DNA of 64,000 bases. Source: Pezicula radicicola (lineage: Eukaryota; Ascomycota; Leotiomycetes; Helotiales; Dermateaceae). The translations under genes and the position numbers were made by a program. The stretch lies in assembly GCA_003008705.1 (NCBI GenBank), contig PDUO01000011.1, forward strand, positions 549,956 to 613,955, written 5' to 3'. This document shows, in pieces, positions 10,892 to 21,560 of the stretch; positions within the stretch are counted from its first letter, which is position 1, and every line of letters starts with the position of its first letter. The notes below the pieces were generated by a model that saw only the letters and a list, made by a program, of their open reading frames with translations, had not been told where the DNA came from and ran no database searches.

Positions 10892-13800
10892 TCAGAGTCC
10901 AAGACCGCGGCCGCTCGTTGAGCCTCGATGATTACCCAAGATATGAGGAGTGGCGCGAGCGCTGCTGGCCGCACTGGGAGCACGGGGGATCATACCAGAG
11001 CGGGTGCTAGAGTCCAGAAGACGGTTGGAGGCGCTGACAAGGAGAGATAAACGCTTGAGAATTGGATCCTGGGCAGCGACGTTGCTAATGCGCATGAAGA
11101 GGTGTTCTAGACGTTGCGTATAGATGGACATGATCTTTGGGATGAGCTCTCGAACATGATCCTCCTGTAACATCATTAGCATTGTATAATTCATTACTGG
11201 GCTCGCTGAGGAAATTGAAATTGGGACACTCTAGAACCAAGTGGGTTACTCAAATCAGGTGAGTTACTTCAGGTATTTTGGTACTTGGGTGCACCAGGTG
11301 TCCCAAATTCAATTTCCACGGCGAGCTAGAGTGACAGAGAGGGGGTTTCACATACCATGGTAGAAATAGCAGCCGTCAAAGCCGAGAGGATCACCTCCAA
11401 CCAAGCAACTCGCTCCATCAAAAGTGGTCCTTCTAGCTCAATAGATACCGTAGCACCAACTGAAAGCAACATGAGAGGGTTCAATTCTCTAATGAAAGCT
11501 GGATTGAACTTGGAAAAGAAGTTTGCGAAGAACTCCTGTTCTCGTCCAGTCTGTAGCCAGCGAATAATTGCATCCTCATAGTTGCCTTCGTTCATAGCCA
11601 CGTTGATACTCTCCAGCATGACGTCAAACTCCTCCTGCTCTAGCTGTTCTCTGGTCTTTTCAGGAGTCACCAGAGCAGTTTCAGGCCTCGATGATGAATC
11701 TCTATCTCGTGTAGATTGCTGCTGCATCTTCAAGAACTGACCTTGGAACTCGCTCTGGGCAGCAGCCATGGTGGCTACCATTTCAGTCAAACCACTGACA
11801 ACCTGGGTCAATTGCTCAATCTTGAGGCTGTCAGCTTGTCGTTGCCGTTCCATGCTTCCAATTTGCTCAGAAGCTTGGCGTTGAATATCCGCTGCAACTC
11901 TCTGTGATGCTTGAACGGCCAAGGTTGAGAAAGCAGGTGTGATGGTCTTCTGAAGTAGATTTGCAAAGGTCTCTTCGACACGGAAAGCAACACTCTTGGC
12001 AAGGGAATCGGCCATTGACTTCTGTAGTTGAGGCTGCTGCAAGGTCTTCGCGATAGCATCCGGAAGGAGCTTTTGAAGCTCTTTGGGGAAGCTGTTGTTG
12101 ATAGACATATTCAACTTCGAACTAAGCTGCTCATTGACAGCTTTCGAGGTAACATCCGAAATAGCTGGGAGGACGGATTGTTTGATACTGGTACTAATGA
12201 TACGACCAAGTGTCCCCTCTACGTTTTCAGACAAGGTTGTCGAGACAAGACGAAGCATAGCATCTTGCTTTGCCTCAGAAACTGCTGCTTGAGTTCGTCT
12301 ATCGTCCTTGATGTTACGGTTCAAGTTGTCCATTGAGTCTCCAAGTAGCTTCTTGAATTGGCCAGCAATGCGTGTCTCAATGTTCTTGAATGATCCTTCA
12401 ATGGAATCTTCAGAGAGGTTCGCAGAGGTGGTGGGTTCCGGAGTCGTCTTGACCGAAGGCCCATTTTTCATAGGAGACGAACTTTCAGCCTGAGCATTCT
12501 TTGAAGATTGAGCAGGTGCGCCAGGAGCTTCACCAGAAGATGATTGGGTAGCCTTTCTTCTCTTCTTCTTCTCGGATTTTTCAGCACCGCCTACAGCAGT
12601 CTGGCCGTTCGGAGCTGGCGCAAAATCTTTCTTTTCAACCTTCTCCTCGGCTTTGGAGGGCACTGTTGAACTCGCTTCCGCAGGGATTTTCTTTGTGTTT
12701 TCCTTGCCCGCAGGTCGCTGAATGATACGATGTGCCGGAGCAGGCGACTGCGGTACTGATGGGGGCAAATCCTTCTCTGGTATAACAGGTGGTAAGACGT
12801 CTTTCAGCGCGGTGATAGCAATGGCATCACACTTCTCAGCAGCAAACGGTTCGATGACCTTATTGTCCAAGGACCAGCCCATATCTAACTGTTTGAGTGA
12901 CAAACATGTGACACCCTTTGAATGCATGGCATACAGCTCGAATAAGGTTGGGTCCTCACCAGCTGGAACAGTTTCTGGGTTTTGCAGGATATCCAAGCTT
13001 CTGAGGTTTCCCTTGTTAGCCAACGAGTATTCGCGCATTCCACTGAGAACGGCAGTGGAGTCTGGCTTGGGGATCGATGGATCATTCGCAACAAGTTTCT
13101 CTATGTACTCGGCCTGAGTCAGAGACCTTGGCAAGCTGTACTTTGGAGCTGAAAGATGGAAGAAGTAGATAGAGTTGCGAGTTGGGTGACCGACAATGAT
13201 CATTCCACTAGCTGCGTGATACAAGACACTGCACATAGCATCGGATTCTTTGGTATGAGGTAAGTGAATCTCTTGAACAGGCTTTGACAGACCCAAGTCC
13301 CACAACTGCAAAGTGTGGTTTTGCTTCATTCCAACGATGAGATATCTCAAGGCGCCCCCTCGCTGGTAAGGCCGAAGTTTATCGACAAAAAGTACTGAGG
13401 TAGGCCATGACTTTTCAGTGGCAGGTGTGGTTATGAATGTGAGAAGAGGCTCCTTGATCTCGATAGGCTCGATCTGTTCAGGCGATGGAAAGCGCATATC
13501 GGCGGTGGTCTTGGTGAGACTGCGCACATCCCAGAATTTAACACGACCAGCTTTGTCCAGAGATGCAATGGTAGTATCATCCTCACTAAATGTGAAGTCT
13601 TTGCCTGCTTTTCCAGTGTTGACCTTCAAGCTGCGATGGCTGAGGTATTTCTCCGTATCAACTATGCGCTCCTTGCCATCTTTCAGGTAGGCTTGCTTCA
13701 TGATGATAGAAGGCCAAATGATGTGTATGGACTTGCCACGGCCAACCGCGAAGAAATCTGGATGTGTCGAGCTCTTTCTAGCTCTAGTCTTCAAAACACC

Positions 13801-15810
13801 CCCAGGAGACTCCTGTTCATGTGTTTGGAGAGGCGGGAGAGCAAATCCATGTGTTTCGGGATGGCTGTCTTCGATGTAGTCACCTTCACCATCTTTGATA
13901 GTGGCCCAGTAAACAGTTCCATTGATGCCAGTGCCAATAATTGTTTCCTTCATGCCACCCGTGGAGGTTGCAACATTGAAAATTCGCTCCTTTGTGTCAG
14001 TGAAGAGCTTCGAGTCTTTGCCATCTTCCTGTCGAATGATGCGGATTCCACCGTTCTTAGACATGGCATACACGATGAATTTGCTTGTAGCAGTGACAAG
14101 AGTGCGGTCAATTTGATCGAACTCCTTCTTTAAGCGAGCAATGTCAATGACGGCTTCGCTGCGGAAGAATGGTCCAGGATCCTCGCTTGCGTTGACCGTA
14201 ATAGTGATAAAAGGTCTCATTGGGAAGTTGAAAACTTTCACAGGAGAACGGACTTCGTCACTTTCCGGGCCGTCTTCTGCATCAGCACTTTCCCAGCTAT
14301 CAGCGATATGGCCATGAGCAGTTTCGTCGATGATGTCCTTGACAGCTTCTGCGAGCGGAGTAGGCAAATCGTCAAGTGCGCCACTGTTCTCCTCCTTCTC
14401 CAACTCCTTCTTGATGGCGCTTGCTGCAACCTGAGCCGCACCTTCGAATTCCTCCTCGGTCTCGGCGAGCAACAGGTTATCCATGCCCTTCTCAATCGCA
14501 GCTTGGCTTTCACCTTGCTCCGCTTGTGCGATGGCTTGTTCTACTTGCTTATCGACCTGATCGCCTAGCTCACTAACAGCCTCAGCGACTGTTTCCTTCT
14601 GTGGTGCACCAATACCAATCATTGCTTCAAGTAGAGATCTTCCATCAGCAAGTGGGGTTGGCGGGGCCGATGAAACGTCTGAGGAAGTTTCCAGCTTTCT
14701 CTTCGAATGAGCAGGGCTTGAAATGTTGCTTCGCTCATCGTTCTTACGCTTGTTGTCGGCACCTTCGCCAACTTGGCGCTTCAAAATCTGAAATGCCGGT
14801 GTACCTGACGTGGATGGCTTAGGAGCAGGTGTGGTAGGCTTCGGTGTGCGATTGCGCGGAGATGATGCGGCTAGTTGATCGAAGGGATTGACGTAGGTAA
14901 AAATTCCCTGAGGAACCTTTGGAGCTGGTGAGCTCTCCTTTGCAGAGGAAACTTCCCGTTTTTCAAGAGGAGTCTCAAGCTTGCCCTCAGTCGCCGCTGA
15001 GCCCATCAAATTCATATCCAGTGATGCATCCTCCAGGGCTTGTACTAGTTCTTCGACTTCACCCTGCGATTCAGTATCCTTTGAGGATATTGACTCCTGA
15101 GCCGGCTCGAGCTGGGGCTGGACGTCGCTTTGAGGTGGCTTTGGCTGGTTGAGCAGACGGAGCAAGTAGGCTTGGGTGTCGGCAGGAGGTGAATTCGGAG
15201 AGGCACTAAAGGTAGATGCAGTTGGTTGTGGAGCAGCAGTGAACTGGGGAGAAGAATGTGGCTTTGGTTGTGAAGTGCTCATCAAGGCAGCAAGCAGATC
15301 TTGGGAAGATGCCGCACGGCCATAAGATGAGCTTAACATCTCCGGCGCAGCATTGTAGCTGGCAGAGGTATCGCGGGAGACAGGCAGAGCTGGCGTGCCA
15401 ATAGGCGCTGGTTGACTTGGGGAACTGGCAGATGGCTGGCTGAACTTGAGAAGATTCAGTAGACTTGATGTTCGATCTGCGTTCGACACGCCACCAATGG
15501 CAGAAGGAATACGAGGCTGCGGAGAATCGGAGATGGGACTCATAATTGCAGAGCTATGATGAGGTGGTTGAGTATGAACAGGCGGCGTTGGAATAGGTGA
15601 TGAGATGGAAGGCTGCTCATAGCCGTGAGGCAAATGATGCTGCTGATGCCGAGATGGTTGTCCAAAGTTGTTGTTGTTGTTATTGTTATAGAAGTTGGTG
15701 CTGGGCTCTAGATTGATCGGTCTGTTTTGTTGTTGGCGAAGCTGCGCGAAGAGGCTATCAAGACCTCCGCCATTGGCCGCCGAACCAGTGCCAGCTGAGA
15801 ATCCAGACAT
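10892..15810 (-). CDS. EDC4/Ge-1-like mRNA-decapping scaffold
   Basis: Probable P-body scaffold that bridges the decapping machinery. Two exons (15810-11356 and 11164-10892) join in frame to 1,575 residues. The N-terminus begins MSGFSAGTGSAANGGGLDSL, carries a short Asn run and a long Ser/Pro/Gln-rich disordered region, then an acidic helical stretch. A WD40-type region covers roughly residues 540-950 (FSEDDTTIASLDKAGRVKFW, LIVGMKQNHTLQLWDLG). A Lys-rich low-complexity linker follows, then a long helical C-terminal region (about 1130-1575) like the Ge-1 C-terminal domain of EDC4 and S. pombe Pdc1. The last 91 codons need removal of a 191-nt intron (11165-11355) that carries an inverted-repeat element. 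Assignment rests on architecture and motif memory, not on an alignment. Confidence 0.8.
11201..11326. mobile_element. 126-bp MITE-like element inside the EDC4-like intron
   Basis: Terminal inverted repeats of 30 bases match at 26 positions: left arm 11201-11230 begins GCTCGCTGAGGAAATTGAAA, and the reverse complement of the right arm 11297-11326 begins GCTCGCCGTGGAAATTGAAT. The interior holds a GGTTACTCAAATCAGGTGAG core. No reading frame for a transposase fits. Without it the intron would be 65 nt, a normal size for this genome. No clear target-site duplication is seen. Confidence 0.8.
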
Positions 15811-16687
15811 GGTAAAAGTGAAGTCGAGCGCACCGAAGGCGCAAAATGTAAAATAGATCGCTCAAAATGGTTGTATTTAATGGGGTTCCTGGGAAAGAGA
15901 TTTCGAAAATGCAACTGACAAGGTAAAGAGAGGACAGCTCCTGCGTGTTTGCAAGAGTTGCAGTCTTTACGAAAAGGCAGTTGAATTGGGGTGGAGAGAG
16001 AGTGTGTGAGAGAGAAGAGAGAGAATATCCTCACAGTGGAGAAGGTTTCTTATGGTGGAAGTAGGGTTGACGGGATGATCCAAGCTTTCAACTTCTTAGG
16101 AAATCGAAATCGGACCAATTAGATGGGGCCATCTACTCTTGCGATGGACATAAAGGCGGCAATCAGGCACCATGCTCAGCTTGAGCGCTGCAAGCTGGGG
16201 AATGGAATTTAGCAGATGGCTTTCTAAGGACATTTCATATTGATTCACAAAATTCCAAGCTTCGAAGTAGTTCTAGATCTTTGCACACTACCGTTCCTGA
16301 ATCCAAGAACCGAAGTCAATCATCTTTGTTCTCATCATTAGCTAGTGAATAAGGTATCAATGATATTGACGTGCCGCTTTTATCCCTTTCACACGGCGAG
16401 CCGGAATCTAATCGCATGGCCAGAAAACGAGGCAAACGAGATCTTTGTATCACATCCACCAGATCCCCCTCGCGATCAAGCACGAGAGCTCCATCTCTCT
16501 GTACCACCGCAGAAGGACCTCTGCTCATTCTTTCACGCAACAAGAACTCGTGTTGCAAACCGCCACTGTGATACCTCTCTCGTCACCCTCGACCATCTGT
16601 TTGCACGAGCCACGCTGCGAGGCACCAGCTCCACGGATGCTCACATAAGCCTTTGACGGCAGTGTCTATCAAACCCAACAAACAAAG
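15811..16687. other. Divergent intergenic region
   Basis: Lies between the EDC4-like start (minus) and a small plus-strand gene, so it should contain promoters for both. The first 200 bases are pyrimidine-rich on the minus strand (TCTCTCT tracts), as expected for a fungal 5' leader. No coding region is supported; overlapping frames at 16345-16656 lack features. Confidence 0.55.
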
Positions 16688-17202
16688 ATGTTTTGCTTAC
16701 GAAGGTCCGTTCCATACTTCAGCATGAAGCTCATTTAACTAACAATATACCTCGCAGTTGGCTCCCTCTCCTCTTCATCCCCACGAACGCCTCGCCCATA
16801 TTCATCTTCCTCTTCTTCGTCTGTACATACTTCCTCAACCGGCCATGCGTCTACTGCTCATTCCTCCTACTCGTCCTGTTCGCCTCATCCTGTCACTGGT
16901 CAGACCACTGCTTCTTCGACTTCAGCAGTAACTGGTTTGAGCCACGGCAGCACACTTCAGCCATTCCCCCAGAGGTAGTCAATTCCACGGCGCTTACAAA
17001 TCAAACGATGGAGCAGGTCTCAATATATGCCGGAGCTTTGAATAACACAGCTATGGCATTAGCTAGCACTGCACTTGACGAGGCAAAAAGACGGCTTGCA
17101 ATGCGGACGGAATGGACCGGGATTGGTGTTGAATGGTTGAGAAGTCTTTTAGGAAAGCGAGAATGGAGACTACCATGCATAGACGTATACATACGATTGT
17201 AG
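16688..17202 (+). CDS. Small orphan membrane protein
   Basis: Function unknown. Exon 1 (16688-16704, MFCLR plus two bases) joins exon 2 (16758-17202) across a 53-nt intron with a clear TTAACTAAC branch point and CTCGCAG acceptor, giving 153 residues. The first half is one or two hydrophobic segments (SPIFIFLFFVCTYFL and YCSFLLLVLFASSC). The second half is soluble: an NQTMEQVSIYAGALNNTAMA stretch, then a basic amphipathic helix and GVEWLRSLLGKREW. I recognise no family. The regular intron and the coding-like second half support a real gene, but the call could be wrong. Confidence 0.5.
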
Positions 17203-18516
17203 GGTCTAGGATCTAGATGATATGATAACTTATGGAATTTAACTAGCTGCATGCAATTTGGCGTTTATACTAGGGAGGATTGGAGGACATCACGGCCAGT
17301 GGGATGAATACATGGAGGATTGAAGGCTGAAATATGGCGGGTACTTTCTTCACAGTCAGACAGCATGCATTGGAGGGCGTTATACTTCGATTATTATACG
17401 AGGATCATGATTCTCGCCAAATAGATAGGTAATGAATCTGTAAGAGTATCCTTTATTGTTCTTAGCTGCTGGGTTTCTGGCCATGATAGCCAGCACTAAT
17501 TCAATTTTTGCGAATTGCCCCAGACTTCTACTTTTATATCGATATAAAGTCAGGGCCTTACGAAGTGTCTAAGACCCCCTTCCGACTTCGAAACAATCTT
17601 CCTCAGCAAGGCAACTAGTTATATGGGCTAGGAAGTCAAATAGTGATGTACAGTACGGTCTTGATTTGCATTATTAGCAGCTTTTAGGTGCGCGTTAGGT
17701 AGTCACCAACATAAATTCCAGAGGTAGTCAAAACAGTCTCAAATGTCAACATTCTCTACCAAGACCCTAGCGAGGCTAGATTCAGAGACTATTCTAGGCA
17801 TATGATTTATACAGCGCTTACTTTGATGAAAATGCGTCGCAGAGAGCCATGGTAGATTATTGATTATTCTTTAATGTATATCTGTAAACTCGATTCATAA
17901 GGCTTTCAGTAACCTCGGTTTCAGCATCTTCAAGGGTGTTAAAGCTATATAGCAGCCTGGTTTTGAAATCAGATCTATTATCTTGCAGTAAAAGTACACT
18001 ACTTCAGTTGCGAGGGAAACGTATATAGCTGGATTAGGTACTAAACCTGAATGCTCTGCCCACTCACTGCCCAGGATGGTCATTATTGTAGGTCCTCGCT
18101 AGAACGCTAGTAAATCATTCCATTTCTAAAGTTAACAGACACTTCAGTGTTCAGCATGTCCAAAACTAAGCACCTAGATTAATTAAGTCCTGTAAGGAAT
18201 GTACAGCCTCCTAGAATTCCCTTTTCGCAGTCTTTGGTCTCGCATTCAAACTCATCTACCCAATCTTCCTTCATGTCTTGCCTATGAGTTCTTTTCCACT
18301 GTTTGCAGTACTTTTCATCTCCATTCGCTCCAGTAGCTCTGGTGGCCATTCCGGAATGTCTTCCTGTGCGACAGACCTTCAATTCAAGCTATCATTACTT
18401 CATTATAAATAAATACGTAATCAGCATATACTATTAACCTAATTTGACGATCAGGACACAAAGGATTTGATGTTCACTTTGCTCTGAAATTATCAGGGAA
18501 GGTCGACTAGCACAAA
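17203..18516. other. Intergenic, AT-rich
   Basis: No gene is supported. A 67-codon minus-strand frame at 18179-18382 has coding-like composition (Lys/Asp/Glu-rich with four Cys) and lies just downstream of a nuclease-like pseudogene. It may be a remnant 3' exon of that locus, but this cannot be shown from sequence alone. Confidence 0.5.
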
Positions 18517-19468
18517 TTAAGCGGAAGTTCCATACCGTATTGTAGCGACCCTTGCTTCTTGCTCTGAAGTGAGCGATTTACCTTCTATGGTCTTTACTGC
18601 AAATATCAGAAGGAGTGCCAATGTAAACCCGGCATCATTCCCACCTAGATGCAAAAACTTGTGGGGTATATTATAAATCACTAAGAGAGTCTTTAATGAA
18701 GAGATATAGTGGTTCGGATGCAAGAGGTGTGGTTTATTCTATGCATCAGCCAGGAATTGCGTGTCAAAACAACCGACCACAGAGGGACACTTCGTTACAT
18801 CGAAACCAAAGAAATCCATGGCCTTCATGTCAATCTGAAGGGTCTGCCCAACAAGAACGATATTTAGGGTTGGATTTCTCTGGAAGATGTTCGTAAAGAA
18901 GCTATTGATGTTTTGTTTTGTTTCTTTCCTTGAGGATACTTTAACCTCCTCAGAATTGTTTTGTGTTCTACCAAAAAGGAAGTTGTACGCCCCATTTTTG
19001 GGGCAATTTGATCTATCTCGGAACCGGTGATTTTCTGATATTATGGCTTTCTTAGCGTTGGTCGGATGGTGAAGGTCTCGCATGTCTAAGGTAGATATCC
19101 GTGGGGAGTCTTTATTAACCGGAATACCGTTCCTGGCAATGCTACTAGTACCTTCAATATTAATACTGACCAATATAACATCTCTCCAATCTTTGCTGGA
19201 AAGCCTTGGATTTACAGTGTCTATTCTGGAAATTGGTAACCCAAGAATTGCCCTGAGCATCGATGACACGTGCCTGTTCTGCAAGATATTCTACCTCTCC
19301 TTGCCCAAGATCTCTAAGAATGTCCCTCCTCGAGAGCTGCAACTTACTTCTTCGAAACCTGTTCTCAGAGCGTATGAGGATATCTTGAGGTAGTTGAAAC
19401 TTTAGGGAAGGTGCGTTGACTATGCAGCTCCATCGTGGACAGATGCTTGGTACCATTCGGAAATCCAT
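18517..19468 (-). pseudogene. Broken DEDDh-type nuclease-like gene (Gfd2/YDR514C-like family)
   Basis: The minus strand reads DVILVSINIEG, ISTLDMRDL, FLFGRTQNN, NIVLVGQTLQIDMKAMDFFG, FDTQFLADA, then an in-frame TAG at 18739-18741, and then continues in the same frame with SLKTLLVIYNIPHKFLHLGG NDAGFTLALLLIFA to a stop at 18517. This order matches the exonuclease-like C-terminal domain of Gfd2/YDR514C-type fungal proteins (DxE, VGH..D, FDTQ, HNAGNDA). The first catalytic Asp is Asn (codon 19159-19161), the usual VGH His is Gln and the usual EIGIS block is incomplete. Upstream sequence at 19285-19468 continues in a different frame, implying a frameshift or lost intron. Inactive as an enzyme by inference. 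Confidence 0.75.
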
Positions 19469-19902
19469 TACTAAAGTGGCTAATTTTGAAGATCTGACAA
19501 TATTTTGGCTATCAGAAGTATCCTATATGGATACAATTATATGCAAGAGAGTCTGTTATTATGATTTGAGGTGACTGGTCAAAGTCATATTTGAGACTAG
19601 CCATGCAACAATAGCTGCTGGAGCCGAAAAACAGCGTCTATTCCTTGGAGCTAGCAGTTTTGTAGTAGAAAGGGTCCGTCTTGTGCTAGACTTAAACCGT
19701 CATATTTTTTTTTAGAAAAACTTAATCCCTAGTAACAACTTATTTTCCTACAAGACATTTTTGAGTCCTCTTTTCTGTATTAGATTATTTTCAAAAGCTC
19801 AACCTTCAAACATCCTAATTCCTCAGAGCGCAGCCAAAAAGAACTAAGACAAACACACTTTTGACGCTTGATACACAACTTCGAATATTTCTCAAAAACA
19901 AG
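19469..19902. other. Intergenic between two decayed genes
   Basis: AT-rich; no coding region or repeat is recognised. It separates the minus-strand nuclease-like pseudogene from the plus-strand F-box-like locus and would contain promoters for both. Confidence 0.5.
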
Positions 19903-20860
19903 ATGTCTCCATCCAAACACTTTCGCAAACTCGGTGGCTTCTTTTCAGCACCATTCAAACGTATCAAAAAGGTGAAGGCAGTTGAACTTCCACCACCTTC
20001 GGAATTCAAATTCGAAGAGGTGAAGGCGGTTGAACTTAAACCTTTCATATCCACCTTCTGCAACGACATCATCATCGAGATTTGAACCTGTTCTCTACTC
20101 AAGATTTCATCATGATATGGACTACTGTCCGAGAGCGCTATTATTCCTCCGAACAATTATCAAAAAACCCAGACTAGGTTGTCATGTCAAGAGTCTAGTG
20201 GTATGTCATGGCATAATCAGCAGTTCCTGCTTCGAAGAGGACTTCAAGGAAGGAGAAAGGCAACTAATTATCCTTGCTGTCGCATGGACACTTGGGGGCG
20301 ATAATCTCCCAGAAATGCGGAATATTAATAATCAATATAGCTGGAATAGGCTCATCCGCGACGTATTTAATGGAAATCCTCGTGTTGTTCTGCCTGTCCT
20401 GTTATGCATGCTTCCCGGACTACAAGAGATAACAGGAGACATATTTATGTTTCGTCAAAGCTCCCTCTGCTTTCAGATTATTGAAAGAGCAGTACGGGCA
20501 CAAAAACAATCACGCTTGGATTACAGTATCGAAGACCGTTTCTTAGAAGAATGGTCCGAAGCCTCTGCGCCGATAACCCGATTTTTCTCGCAACTACCTC
20601 GTTCGCAACAATTTACAATGCACTATGACTGGATGTGTCAGCTTCCTCTGCCTCACGTATCCCTTTTTTCAATGCAGAAGCTCTCCCCAATAACTAAGAT
20701 AAGTTATTACTCGATAATGATGCATCCGTCTTGGTTACCACTTTCGACATTGCCAGGTTGGCCATCCCAAAGTTTGGCGGATGCTTTGTCATATCTAGAA
20801 ATGCGTTCTGTAGCCACTATTAAAGACTGGAAAGTCTCTAACCTCCTATGCTTCTTGTAA
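19903..20860 (+). pseudogene. F-box-like gene with broken reading frame
   Basis: The first part reads MSPSKHFRKLGGFFSAPFKR and on to FISTFCNDIIIEI before a TGA at about 20083. A second frame, open from 20030 to 20860, carries PRALLFLRTIIKKPRLGCHV, VKSLVV, a long acidic/helical stretch and VVLPVLLCMLPGLQEI. This resembles fungal F-box-type proteins in which DII.EIL is followed by LFLRTI..P.LG..V+SL and LL.LLPNL. The continuation EILNLFSTQDFI of the F-box itself is found in the third frame around 20079-20110, so at least one indel or unrecognised intron separates the parts. Hence it is called a probable pseudogene; an alternative spliced model is not excluded. Confidence 0.5.
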
Positions 20861-21560
20861 AGAAGTTTCTAATTGAGGGAGTGATTCCAAGAGTTAAACT
20901 ATCACAAAATTATGTATAATCTTTGGAGGTTTAAAATTTATTTGTCGCACCAGGTAGGGAACATCATAAAATAGATCTTAAAGCCTTCAAAAGGTGAACT
21001 TATAAGCTCTAGTAACTTTTCAATAATCAAAAAAATCAAGTACTTCTATTGTTTGTTTGCTCAAAATGCGACAATAAAAGGTATGTGGAAACAGCAAAAA
21101 CTTCCAATGCTGGCTAGATTATATTAAGCATGCTTATATCTACGGAAAGTTATTGGGCACTTTTGGGACAATTGAAAATCTTCGAGAAATTTACAAATGA
21201 AGACACATAGCATTAAGCGAGCTATCTAATGATGTTTTCTGCGATACGTACTTCGTATACTGTAATACAAACTTGTCAAGGTAAACCAAATACAAGTCTA
21301 CAAAGGAAAAGCAACAAAATCCATCTCATCGAAACACAGATCCCATATCTATTTCTTTCTTTCCAAAAATCCTCTCAAGTTTATAAGATTGAGGCAACCA
21401 ATCCTCAACCTCATGACCTACCCAAAACCATCCCCACCAAAGCCTCAGCATATCGTTCCGTAGTCGCCATACCTAAATTTGACAAAAATCAGATTAGTAT
21501 CAATACCCAAAATCAACCACAAAACCCAACACATAACAAGCTCGAGCCACAAACACCACT
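20861..21560. other. Intergenic, AT-rich
   Basis: No gene is recognised in the first 350 bases. The later part (about 21380-21560) is likely the eroded 3' end of the FAD-oxidoreductase pseudogene, since composition is C-rich and G-poor on the plus strand as in the neighbouring remnant. Confidence 0.45.

Noticed and set aside
13636..14133. 165-codon plus-strand frame
   Set aside because: It lies wholly antisense to the EDC4-like coding exon and has no family features.
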